From assembly GCF_003315205.1 (NCBI RefSeq), contig NZ_QNRR01000001.1:1116001-1180000 (forward strand): DNA of 64,000 nucleotides, written 5' to 3'. How positions within the stretch are numbered: position 1 is the stretch's first letter; each line of letters starts with the position of its first letter. Positions 33,802 to 41,046 of this stretch are shown here, piece after piece. The position numbers and the translations under genes are program-made. The notes beneath the pieces were generated by a model. The model did no database searches. It had not been told where the DNA came from and saw nothing but the letters and a program-made list of their open reading frames with translations. This DNA is from Roseimicrobium gellanilyticum. Its GTDB lineage: Bacteria > Verrucomicrobiota > Verrucomicrobiia > Verrucomicrobiales > Verrucomicrobiaceae.

Positions 33802-35361
33802 ATGTTAGCACTATTCCGTCTCCTCATCGCCGCCGCAATCGCCCTCGCCGGCTTTTGGTACGCCCTGCAGTTCGAAGGTTATCAAGGCGTCGTGGATGGC
33901 AAATCGATGTACGTGAGAGAAGTGGCCACTGCGAAGGTGGTGTCCGTGGCGCAGCCGGTGGGTGCGGCTGCGGGGGCTCTTCTTCTTGCGTTGGTGGTTT
34001 TGCGGTGGAACCCCGGATTCTTCAAAAAGGAGGAGTACATTGTGAGGTACAAGCACCTCAAGTGGAAGCCGGGCGAGTTTACACGTCACTGGCTCATTAC
34101 GGGGGACACGGGGGTGGGTAAGACGACCTCCGGATTCAATCCACTGCTGCACCAAATCAGCGTGGCCCGGCCCAACTGGGGTGGCCTGGTGCTGGGTGCA
34201 AAGGGTGACGAACATTTCACCGCCATCGAGCACGCGAAGGGTCACGGCAGACCGGAGGCCATCTGCGTGCTGGAAGTGCGACCTGAGCGTGGGATGACGG
34301 ACTGGAAACCCAAGCAGCGCTACAACCTCATCTCAGACAAGCGACTGCCCTACAACACGCATGCCAAGAACCTGGTGGACACGGGTGCCTCGGTAACGGG
34401 TGGTGAGCAGAGCTCCTTCTTCAAACCCGCGGCGCAACAGGCCATCACCTCCGCGTGTGAATTGCTTGAGACGCTTGGCAAGCCTGTAAACCTCAAGCGT
34501 GTGTACCTGTGCTTGTGCGACAAGGGGACCATGGAGAGCTTGTTCGAAGAATTGCTGGATGCTGACAGCAATGAAGACCGCATCCGTCTTGCGAAGTACT
34601 TTGACCAGACCTTCCTCTCCGCTGCCGCGGCTGAGCAGAAGGAAGGTATCATCGGTACCATCAAGGTGTATCTCGGATTCTTCATGGACGCGGACGTGGC
34701 TGAGGTCTTCTGTTCCGATGAACCGAATACGATTGAGATTTCGGACGTGGACAAGGGGCGGGTGCTCTGCACTGCCATGCCGCAGACCTTCCAGACGGAG
34801 CGTCGTTACATCAATACCTACATCAAGCTGCTCTTCTACACGCATGCGATGATGCGCTTCGACAAGCCGAAGGCGCAGCGCAAGGGCGAGAACCTGTTGC
34901 TGGCGGTGCTGGACGAATTCCAGGCGCTGGCCACGGCGAACGAAGATGGTATCTCTGACCACAACGTGATTGACCGTCTGCGTGCCGCGAACTGCTGCCT
35001 CATCCTGGGCATGCAGTCGGATGCCTCGCTCTTCCCTGTGCTGACCAAGGAGAAGGCGCAGGTGCTCACGCTGAACTGCCGTTCGCGTATTGCCTTCCGT
35101 CAACCCGACCCTGAGGGCGCCCTGGCCGTGGCAGAGTTCATCGCCAAGGTGGAGCAGAAGAAGGTGTCGAAGAGTTCAGGCTTGTTTGGCAGCAACGCCA
35201 GCAAGACCGTGAACAAGGAATGGGACTATGAAGTGCAGCCCGGCGAACTCATGAAGATGGGGGATGCGACTGCGTGGATTGTGCATCCGTCCAAGGACAA
35301 GGTGAAAATGCGCATTCCCCCGATGGACGGTGCGGGCAAGATTCCGGATTGGTGGAAGTAA
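33802..35361 (+). CDS. virD4: VirD4/TraG-like type IV coupling protein
   Basis: A 519-aa ATPase: two N-terminal helices (LFRLLIAAAIALAGFWYAL and PVGAAAGALLLALVVLRW), then the TraD/TraG core with Walker A ITGDTGVGKTTS at about 97-108 and Walker B LLLAVLDEFQALA at about 363-375, followed by NCRSRIAFRQPDPEGA and a C-terminal tail ending KIPDWWK. It recruits substrates and feeds them to the T4SS channel. It is shorter than most TraG proteins, and the all-alpha domain between Walker A and B is present (VTGGEQSSFFKPAAQQAITS). A 264-base gap with no other gene separates it from the EptA-like gene. Confidence 0.93.
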   Translation: MLALFRLLIAAAIALAGFWYALQFEGYQGVVDGKSMYVREVATAKVVSVAQPVGAAAGALLLALVVLRWNPGFFKKEEYIVRYKHLKWKPGEFTRHWLITGDTGVGKTTSGFNPLLHQISVARPNWGGLVLGAKGDEHFTAIEHAKGHGRPEAICVLEVRPERGMTDWKPKQRYNLISDKRLPYNTHAKNLVDTGASVTGGEQSSFFKPAAQQAITSACELLETLGKPVNLKRVYLCLCDKGTMESLFEELLDADSNEDRIRLAKYFDQTFLSAAAAEQKEGIIGTIKVYLGFFMDADVAEVFCSDEPNTIEISDVDKGRVLCTAMPQTFQTERRYINTYIKLLFYTHAMMRFDKPKAQRKGENLLLAVLDEFQALATANEDGISDHNVIDRLRAANCCLILGMQSDASLFPVLTKEKAQVLTLNCRSRIAFRQPDPEGALAVAEFIAKVEQKKVSKSSGLFGSNASKTVNKEWDYEVQPGELMKMGDATAWIVHPSKDKVKMRIPPMDGAGKIPDWWK

Positions 35362-35662
35362 GAGGCCGGTGCACGTGGAGCGAGGTAAAGATTTCCTGCT
35401 TCATGCCCGGCAGCGTAACCTGCCCGCAGTATTTGCCGAATCAGTGTGCAGACAGCACTCTGTGCGTCCCAGTTTCAGACGTTCGTGTGAAACTGGCGCG
35501 GACAGGTGTATTCCCGAAACCTGCTTTTTGTGGCATGAATTGACTGACCGGCGCATGGCTTCCAACGATGCTGCCAGTTGACGAAAAGAATCCCAAGGCA
35601 AGTATCCAGTGGAATCGATTCATTGAACCCGGAGATTCTGCTCTCTACAACTCATTCCCATC
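35362..35662. other. Non-coding gap after virD4 with one hairpin
   Basis: No credible gene. A perfect 9-bp inverted repeat, CCAGTTTCA (35469-35477) with TGAAACTGG (35488-35496), forms a stem with a ten-base loop about 110 bases after the virD4 stop. It is not followed by a T-run, so if it is a terminator it is not a standard intrinsic one. Nothing else stands out. Confidence 0.5.
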
Positions 35663-36091
35663 ATGGCCTCCCTCTCTCCACTGCTCAGCAATTTCCCTCC
35701 GGAAGACGTCGCCCAGCTTTCCATCTTTGGAGAGGCCCGGCACTACGTGGCGGGTGAGGTCATCATCGAGGAAAACGAGGCGAACAAATACCTGTACCTG
35801 GTTCTGAAGGGTTCAGTGGAGGTGACCAAGAAGGGTGACCACGGTCCGCGTCTCATTGCGGAAATTCCCCAGACCGGTTCCATCGGTGAGATGAGCATCT
35901 TTGATCCGGGTCCTTCCAGCGCCACAGTGAAGGCGCTGACGGATGTGGAGGTGTGGCGCGCGACGCAGGAGAATCTGGAGCGCATGCACGAAGTGCGGCC
36001 CAAGGTGGCCTATCGTCTCGTCACGCGCATCTGTGAGGTGCTGGCCAAGCGCCTGCGTCAACTGAACCAGAAGTACGTGGACATGGTGTAG
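35663..36091 (+). CDS. Cyclic-nucleotide-binding-fold protein
   Basis: A 142-aa stand-alone cNMP-binding domain: beta strands HYVAGEVIIEENEANKYLYL and LVLKGSVEVTKKG, the phosphate-binding-cassette position GEMSIFDPGPSSATVKA, and a C-terminal helix (VAYRLVTRICEVLAKRLRQL). There is no DNA-binding domain. The cassette keeps G-E and the A-T-V strand, but the usual Arg before A-T-V that grips the cyclic phosphate is replaced by Ser, so it may bind another ligand or none. It lies alone after virD4. Such single-domain CRP-like sensors are common in PVC bacteria; its partner is unknown. Confidence 0.85.
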   Translation: MASLSPLLSNFPPEDVAQLSIFGEARHYVAGEVIIEENEANKYLYLVLKGSVEVTKKGDHGPRLIAEIPQTGSIGEMSIFDPGPSSATVKALTDVEVWRATQENLERMHEVRPKVAYRLVTRICEVLAKRLRQLNQKYVDMV

Positions 36092-36103
36092 GGGCGGGGA
36101 GGA

Positions 36104-36215
36104 AGACACGGAGACACGGAGACACGGAGACACGGAGACACGGAGATTCGGAGATTCGGAGATTCGGAGATTCGGAGATTCGGAGATTCGGAGATTCGGA
36201 GATTCGGAGATTCGG
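36104..36215. repeat. 8-bp tandem repeat with a unit switch (5 x AGACACGG, 9 x AGATTCGG)
   Basis: Fourteen perfect 8-bp units: five AGACACGG (36104-36143) followed directly by nine AGATTCGG (36144-36215), then a decayed unit. It starts 12 bases after the cNMP-domain stop and lies downstream of the convergent kinase gene. An 8-bp period cannot be coding in one frame and the array has no spacers, so it is a simple-sequence array, probably length-variable by slippage. Confidence 0.9.
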
Positions 36216-36337
36216 AGACTGCGCCTGAGAGGCACTTGAGGATGTGGGTGTAGGTGTGAAACTATTGCCATAGCCGCATGGAGCATGGCTCGCTCCTGTG
36301 CTCCTAGGCCTGTGACATCCCTTCGATGCCTTTGGGT

Positions 36338-38746
36338 TCACGGCAGCGGCTGCGAGAATTCGTAGACAAAGACGGCGCCCGTGGCGGTGTCCATGTCTGC
36401 GGGGTCCATGGATTCTGCCATGCCTGAGTTGGGCGCGCCCACGGCAACCCATTGTGGTGTGAGGGCGAGACTGTAGCCAAAGGCAGCAGCCCCACTGCGT
36501 GAAGCGGCGGGGATGTAGAAATGCCTGTCCCAGCCACTCCCAGCACCTTCGCCTTTCTTGAAGATGCTCACGGCCCCCCGGTGCGCGTCCGCCACCACGC
36601 AATGGTCAGCCCCCACGGCGAGCCATTGGCCGGTTGCCGCCACGGATTTGCCAAACTCTCCCGACCCCTGCGAGGCCTCTGGGCGGATGTAGGCCTCGTG
36701 GGTGAATCCGCCTGTGGCATCCCTGCGCAGCACCCAGACAAGGCCGGTGAGATGATTCCACTTGGGGCTGCCGGCAACGACCAGCGAATCCGTGGCGGCC
36801 ACGCTCTGGAAGTTCCCCGGAGGTGGGGCCCCGGATTCAGGCATGGGACCCATCAAGGGCTGGGACTGCCAGGCGCCGTCTTTCTGCATGACATGCAGCA
36901 GGGTGGGGGAGCCGGAGTTGTGCTCTGAGGGCATCTGGCTGGTGATGAATTCCCTCTCGTTGATCAGCGCTGCGTCGGTGGACGCGGAGAGGTCACTCAG
37001 GCCGGTGATTTCCGTGTGACCGGCGGTGAGAGCTCCTGGAGCAGGGGAGTAGAGATGGACCTTGGTGGCGGGGGAGTCGGCATGGAATCCGCCTTGGGAT
37101 TCCATGGCGAGGTAGCGGCCCTTGCACGCCAGGACCTCCACACCCAGTGCAGGGGATTCGAGCAGGGGGATTTCATTGCCCGCCGGGCGCCAGCGTCCCG
37201 AAGGTACATGGTACTCATACATGTCGACCGTGCCCATGCCTTTGGAAGCCTTGGGGTGGCGGGGGGAGGCCACCACGAGACGGCCGCTGCAAAGCGCGAC
37301 CTCATGACCGAAGCGGCAGCCAAGTCCGGGATGGGGATTGGGCAGGCACTGCTTCAGGGACCATTCGCCCTGCTCATCCCGCTTGTAGAGATAGACGGCG
37401 CCATAGTCGCGGCCGCTTTGGGAGACATCATTCGGAGCACCCACGGCGAGCCAGTCCTCCTTCACACTCACGCTGCGTCCGAAGAGGCTGCCCTTGGACA
37501 AGGAGGGCGGCTGGATGCGCACTTCACGCGTGATAGCGGGGCCGGTGCTTCCGTTTTCAGGCGTGAAGCGCATGGTGGTCACGCCGCCATCTGGCAGTGG
37601 TGCGCCAGTCGTATCAGCTTTCTTCTGCCCCGGCGATTCCATCCAGTCCCTGACGAACCAGGCGCCCATGGTACCCAGCACGAGGGAGAGGGAGATGGCG
37701 AGGGCCATTTCCAGGCGCTGCTTCCACCGCGTGGCGTAGCGTGCCTCCTTGCGCTCCTCCAACAACACGGGGTCCACGTCCTCGCGAATGGTCTGCACTT
37801 CGGCGCTGAATTCCTCGATGTCCTGATAGCGCTTCTCCGGCTCCTCTTGCAGTGCACGCAGCACCACCTTGTCGAGCCGCCTGTCGATTTTCTCCTTGAG
37901 GGATGGGGGACGAAAGATGCCGATGGGCAACTCGCCCGTGAGCATCTGGTAAAGCATCACGCCAAGGCTGTAGATGTCGGCACGATGGTCTTCATCGCCG
38001 CGTCCATTGGCCTGCTCAGGTGCGGTGTAGTGGGGTGTGCCCACCGCCCAACCCTGCTTCGTGATGGCGAGAGTGTCCTTGTTTTCCAGACGTGTGAGCC
38101 TGGCGAGACCGAAGTCCGCGACCTTGACGCGGCCATGCATGTCAATGAGCACGTTGCCGGGCTTGATGTCACGATGCACGAAGCCAGCCTCATGCGCATG
38201 GCCCAGTGCTCCGCAGATGTCGTGGACAATCGTGAGTGCTGTGGGGACATCCAGGCGGTGGTGGGACATCAGGTCCGCGAGGTCCGCGCCATCCACCATC
38301 TCCATGACGAGGTAGCAGTGATTCGAGCGGGTGCGGCCGAAGCTGTAAAGCGTGACAATGTTCGGATGATTGAGCTGCGCCATGACGCAGGCCTCGCGGG
38401 TGAAGCGCTCCACGAAGGCTGCGTCGTTCTTCACATTGTGCAGCAGCTTGATGGCCACGTGGCGGTTCAGCACACGTTCCCGCGCCTTCCACACCACGCC
38501 CATGCCGCCCTTTCCCAGGCGCTCCACGAGTTCGAAGTTGGGCAGCTCGGCGGCCAGTTCGTCATCTTCCAGGGACTTGGCGGGTCCTTTGCCCTGCTGA
38601 GGGGGCGGGATGTCCTCGTCCTCATCGAGGTCCGGGGGAGACTCGAAGCGCGAATCGTGCATGCCCAACAGCAGACACCGGGGGCACAGTCCTCCAGGGA
38701 CTGTAGCCGGGTCATAGTTGAAGTCGCACTTGCTGCAGCTTGCCAT
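36338..38746 (-). CDS. Zinc-ribbon Ser/Thr protein kinase with extracytoplasmic propeller-like domain
   Basis: An 802-aa protein. Residues 4-24 carry two C-x2-C pairs (zinc ribbon). A Hanks-type kinase spans about 71-330: glycine loop GKGGMGVVWK, Lys100, HRDIKPGN with catalytic Asp193, DFG 211-213 and the APE-type TAPEQ, so all catalytic residues are present. One membrane helix lies at about 346-366. Residues 400-802 hold several repeats of the type LFGRSVSVKEDWLAVGAPND and FGYSLALTPQWVAVGAPNSG, an FG-GAP/integrin-alpha-like beta propeller outside the membrane. It begins 48 bases after the sigma factor gene and is probably co-transcribed with it. Likely role: sensing an envelope signal and phosphorylating a cytoplasmic partner, perhaps the sigma factor. 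Confidence 0.93.
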   Translation of the reverse strand: MASCSKCDFNYDPATVPGGLCPRCLLLGMHDSRFESPPDLDEDEDIPPPQQGKGPAKSLEDDELAAELPNFELVERLGKGGMGVVWKARERVLNRHVAIKLLHNVKNDAAFVERFTREACVMAQLNHPNIVTLYSFGRTRSNHCYLVMEMVDGADLADLMSHHRLDVPTALTIVHDICGALGHAHEAGFVHRDIKPGNVLIDMHGRVKVADFGLARLTRLENKDTLAITKQGWAVGTPHYTAPEQANGRGDEDHRADIYSLGVMLYQMLTGELPIGIFRPPSLKEKIDRRLDKVVLRALQEEPEKRYQDIEEFSAEVQTIREDVDPVLLEERKEARYATRWKQRLEMALAISLSLVLGTMGAWFVRDWMESPGQKKADTTGAPLPDGGVTTMRFTPENGSTGPAITREVRIQPPSLSKGSLFGRSVSVKEDWLAVGAPNDVSQSGRDYGAVYLYKRDEQGEWSLKQCLPNPHPGLGCRFGHEVALCSGRLVVASPRHPKASKGMGTVDMYEYHVPSGRWRPAGNEIPLLESPALGVEVLACKGRYLAMESQGGFHADSPATKVHLYSPAPGALTAGHTEITGLSDLSASTDAALINEREFITSQMPSEHNSGSPTLLHVMQKDGAWQSQPLMGPMPESGAPPPGNFQSVAATDSLVVAGSPKWNHLTGLVWVLRRDATGGFTHEAYIRPEASQGSGEFGKSVAATGQWLAVGADHCVVADAHRGAVSIFKKGEGAGSGWDRHFYIPAASRSGAAAFGYSLALTPQWVAVGAPNSGMAESMDPADMDTATGAVFVYEFSQPLP

Positions 38747-38794
38747 TACCGGCTCGGGAGGGAGAAAGGGGAGGTGTGTCGAGGGTGCCCCGGG

Positions 38795-39568
38795 TCAGTT
38801 GCCCAAGGCATTGAGAAGTTCACGCAGTTCCGCATCCACATCGGCAGGGTCGCTCACCGTCTCGGCCACCTCCCACCGCAGCAGTTCTCCGAATTTCTTG
38901 CGCATGCGAAAGACGGCCTGCTTCACCGCATTCTCGTTCATGCCGATTTTCCCACCGGCCTCGGCATAGCTGAAGTCGGTGCTCTGCCATTCGAGTGCGC
39001 CCTTGAGAGCCTCGTAGATGTCCTCCTTGCCACGGCTGGCATAGTTTGCCCGCAGGGCCTCCATCACGCGCGCGAGAAGGGTGAGCACCCACCGGCGCTC
39101 GAAGATGCGCTCCGGCGTCATGTCGTGGGAGAGCTCCTTGATCTGGTGGTGCTCTTCCTCCTCCTGTTCCAGGGAGAGGTGATGGCGTCCACCGCCGCGC
39201 TTCGCTGCAGAACGCTTGTCCCACTGGTCAATGAGATAGCGCTCGAACGAGGCCCGCAGGAACGAACGGAGGCGGCCGCGGTCTTGATTCACCGTCAGCA
39301 TGGAGCCACGGGTGATGAGCATCTCGTAGAAGCCCTGCACCGCATCATCCACATCGGAGAGGGATTCACCCCGGCCCAAGGCAAAGGCGCGAAGGGGGTC
39401 CCAGTAGATTTTCATGAGTTCACCCAGTGCGACCTTGGCCTTCTGGTCATCCTGCTCCTTCACCTTTTGCACCAGGCTCCAGCGGGTTTCGGGCATGCTT
39501 TTGCCCCCTTGCGCCGCTGGCTTTTCGGTGACCTGGGAGAGAGCGATTTCGGCTTCTGACTTCGTCAT
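38795..39568 (-). CDS. ECF-type RNA polymerase sigma factor (PVC kinase-linked group)
   Basis: A 257-aa sigma-70 family protein. Region 2 is at about 27-110 (TRWSLVQKVKEQDDQKAKVA, DVDDAVQGFYEMLI) and region 4 at about 195-240 (FSYAEAGGKIGMNENAVKQA, VFRMRKKFGELL). At 257 residues it is longer than the usual 170-200 because of charged insertions between regions 2 and 4 (EQEEEEHHQIKEL). In Planctomycetes and Verrucomicrobia such sigma factors are typically encoded next to Hanks-type kinases in place of an anti-sigma factor, as here. The ATG at 39568 lies about 23 bases below a predicted promoter that sits between the arms of an inverted repeat. Confidence 0.9.
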   Translation of the reverse strand: MTKSEAEIALSQVTEKPAAQGGKSMPETRWSLVQKVKEQDDQKAKVALGELMKIYWDPLRAFALGRGESLSDVDDAVQGFYEMLITRGSMLTVNQDRGRLRSFLRASFERYLIDQWDKRSAAKRGGGRHHLSLEQEEEEHHQIKELSHDMTPERIFERRWVLTLLARVMEALRANYASRGKEDIYEALKGALEWQSTDFSYAEAGGKIGMNENAVKQAVFRMRKKFGELLRWEVAETVSDPADVDAELRELLNALGN

Positions 39569-39597
39569 ACGGAGACCGTGGGGTGGCTGAGAAGCCA

Positions 39598-39642
39598 GTT
39601 ATAAGAGAAATTTGGCCACGGTGCAATCCCTGCGCCAAATTT
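39598..39642 (-). promoter_or_regulatory. Promoter and flanking inverted-repeat operator of the sigma/kinase operon
   Basis: Reading leftward, TTGCAC (39626-39621), a 17-bp spacer and TATAAC (39603-39598) form a sigma70-like promoter 30 bases from the sigma factor ATG. A perfect 9-bp inverted repeat, AAATTTGGC (39608-39616) and GCCAAATTT (39634-39642), brackets the -35 element: one arm lies in the spacer, the other just upstream. This is a typical repressor geometry. The identity of the regulator is not visible. Confidence 0.6.
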
Positions 39643-40021
39643 GGAGGAAATGCACGGATGAGTTGGGATTAATTCTTTGCAGGATGTGACAAATCAAACG
39701 CTTGCATGCCGCCCCGGAGTCCTTTGCAAGGCCAGTGGGATGCCGACTCCTTAGTGGGGACGGGCGGAGGATGGCTGACTCGGGGATGGAGAAGTGTGGA
39801 AAAATGCAGAACGATGTCCCCGTATCGAAATTGCACGCATCGGGATATCGATGGTGAAAAACAGGTCCTTATCGAGAAACCATGGTTTATGGCTCCCGAT
39901 GCTTCGGATGCACTGAAAGTGCAAAATGCACGTCGGTTTTTGTCGGTGAAAGTGACGTGACCGGATGCACGCAAGATGGACCGGAACAGCGACTCAGTAT
40001 CTGGCCTGACACGCATTCCGT
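39643..40021. other. Gap between sigma factor and NarL-type regulator
   Basis: Apart from the promoter/operator next to the sigma factor gene, this stretch has no gene I would support. An 84-codon open frame at 39706-39960 has no family resemblance, no ribosome site and an irregular composition. The promoter of the downstream response regulator should lie here, but no good -35/-10 pair is visible. Confidence 0.5.
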
Positions 40022-40717
40022 ATGACCTTTGAGACGATTTCTCCTCCTGTGACGAACCCCGTCAGCGTTCGGAAGGTGCTGATTGTCGACGATCACCCTG
40101 CTTTCCGCTACGGCATGGTCCGGCTGCTGAAGCAGCTGGGAGGGTTCGAAGTCAGCGGAGAGGCAGGAGACGGCATGACGGCACTGGAGATTTTCCGACG
40201 CACCAAACCGGACATTGTGCTCATGGATATCTCCCTGCCGGGATGCGATGGGGTGGAACTCACCAAGATGATGTTGAGTGAGGAACCGGGGCTGACGGTG
40301 CTGGTGGTGTCCATGTACGATGAGTCCAACTACGCCCTTCGCGCACTGCGTGCCGGGGCCAAGGGATACCTCCGCAAGGATGAGAGCATCACCGAGCTGG
40401 GGACTGCCTTGCAGCGCATCTCCAGCCACGGCCTGTATGTCAGCCAGCGCTTCAGCGACCGGCTTGTGTTCAAGGCGATTCACTCCGGCGAAGACCTGGG
40501 AGATTCCTATCTGCGTATGCTGTCAGACCGCGAGCTGGAAGTGTTCCGTGCCATTGGCCAGGGATTGGGCACGCGGGAAATCGCCGAACGGCTTTGTCTC
40601 AGTATCAAAACCATTGAGACCCATCGTGCTCACATCAAGCGGAAGCTGAGGGCGGAGGACAGCAACGAAGTGGTGAAGCTGGCGCGAGACCTGCAGAATC
40701 TCAAAGAATCCGCCTGA
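40022..40717 (+). CDS. NarL/FixJ-type response regulator
   Basis: A 231-aa response regulator. The receiver domain (about 17-135) has acidic IVDDH, phospho-acceptor Asp69 in VLMDI, and Lys119 in GYLRKD; all key residues are intact. The LuxR/GerE helix-turn-helix follows at about 165-225 (LSDRELEVFRAIGQGLGTRE, then LSIKTIETHRAHIKRKL). No cognate histidine kinase is adjacent, so it is an orphan; the nearest kinases are the Hanks-type kinase (divergent) and the EnvZ-type kinase at 43.4 kb. It is followed 16 bases later by a hairpin repeat element. Confidence 0.94.
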   Translation: MTFETISPPVTNPVSVRKVLIVDDHPAFRYGMVRLLKQLGGFEVSGEAGDGMTALEIFRRTKPDIVLMDISLPGCDGVELTKMMLSEEPGLTVLVVSMYDESNYALRALRAGAKGYLRKDESITELGTALQRISSHGLYVSQRFSDRLVFKAIHSGEDLGDSYLRMLSDRELEVFRAIGQGLGTREIAERLCLSIKTIETHRAHIKRKLRAEDSNEVVKLARDLQNLKESA

Positions 40718-40732
40718 GCATGGCGATGCATC

Positions 40733-40853
40733 TATTGAGGCTTGCTCAGTAGACTGACGTGGGGTGGAATGTTCTGCCTTCCTGAAGACCTTCGGCCTGG
40801 AACTGCCTCGCGGATGTGCATTCGAAGTCAGTCTATTGCACAAGGGCTCAATA
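40733..40853. repeat. Hairpin repeat element, short copy (121 bp)
   Basis: The ends are imperfect inverted repeats (TATTGAGGCTTG and CTCAGTAGACTGAC at the left; their complement, including GTCAGTCTATTG and CTCAATA, at the right). The element matches both ends of the 297-bp element at 49374-49670, but lacks the middle, breaking after CCTGAAGACC. It encodes nothing. The 41-to-85-base region after it holds a small GCGTCC/GGACGC hairpin (40878-40895). Confidence 0.88.
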
Positions 40854-40916
40854 GGAGTATCCTGTATGAAAGGATAAGCGTCCGAGGATGGACGCGCGGC
40901 AGGAACACTAACCATT

Positions 40917-40944
40917 TTGTCATGTTCTTGTCAGGAGCTTGTCA
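40917..40944. repeat. Three TTGTCA direct repeats with 11-bp period
   Basis: TTGTCA occurs at 40917, 40928 and 40939, exactly one helical turn apart, in the convergent gap between the NarL-type regulator and the PAP2-GT39 gene. The spacing is what OmpR-class regulators use, but no start of transcription is expected here, so it may be chance. The remainder of the 40854-41046 gap shows no gene. Confidence 0.4.
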
Positions 40945-41046
40945 GTGCACAAATTCGCTCGTTGTCCCACCAGTGAGAGTGTGGAACCGAGGGAGTCTCT
41001 GGCGGTCACCGGTGTGGTCTTGGTGATATGATAGCGGCGGGCTATC

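Noticed and set aside
16595-35361. Conjugative element with relaxase and VirB11
   Set aside because: All genes of the locus were read; none has the HUH three-histidine or MOB motifs of a relaxase, and no secretion ATPase of the VirB11/GspE type is present, so conjugation cannot be claimed.
36104-36215. CRISPR array
   Set aside because: The repeats are 8 bp, contiguous and without spacers; no cas genes are nearby.
37016-39559. 847-codon open frame antisense to the kinase and sigma factor genes
   Set aside because: It spans two convincing genes on the other strand, has no family motif and is His/Arg/Ala-rich as expected of a high-GC shadow frame.
39706-39960. 84-codon gene in the sigma factor / NarL-regulator gap
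   Set aside because: No ribosome site, signal, membrane helix or family resemblance.
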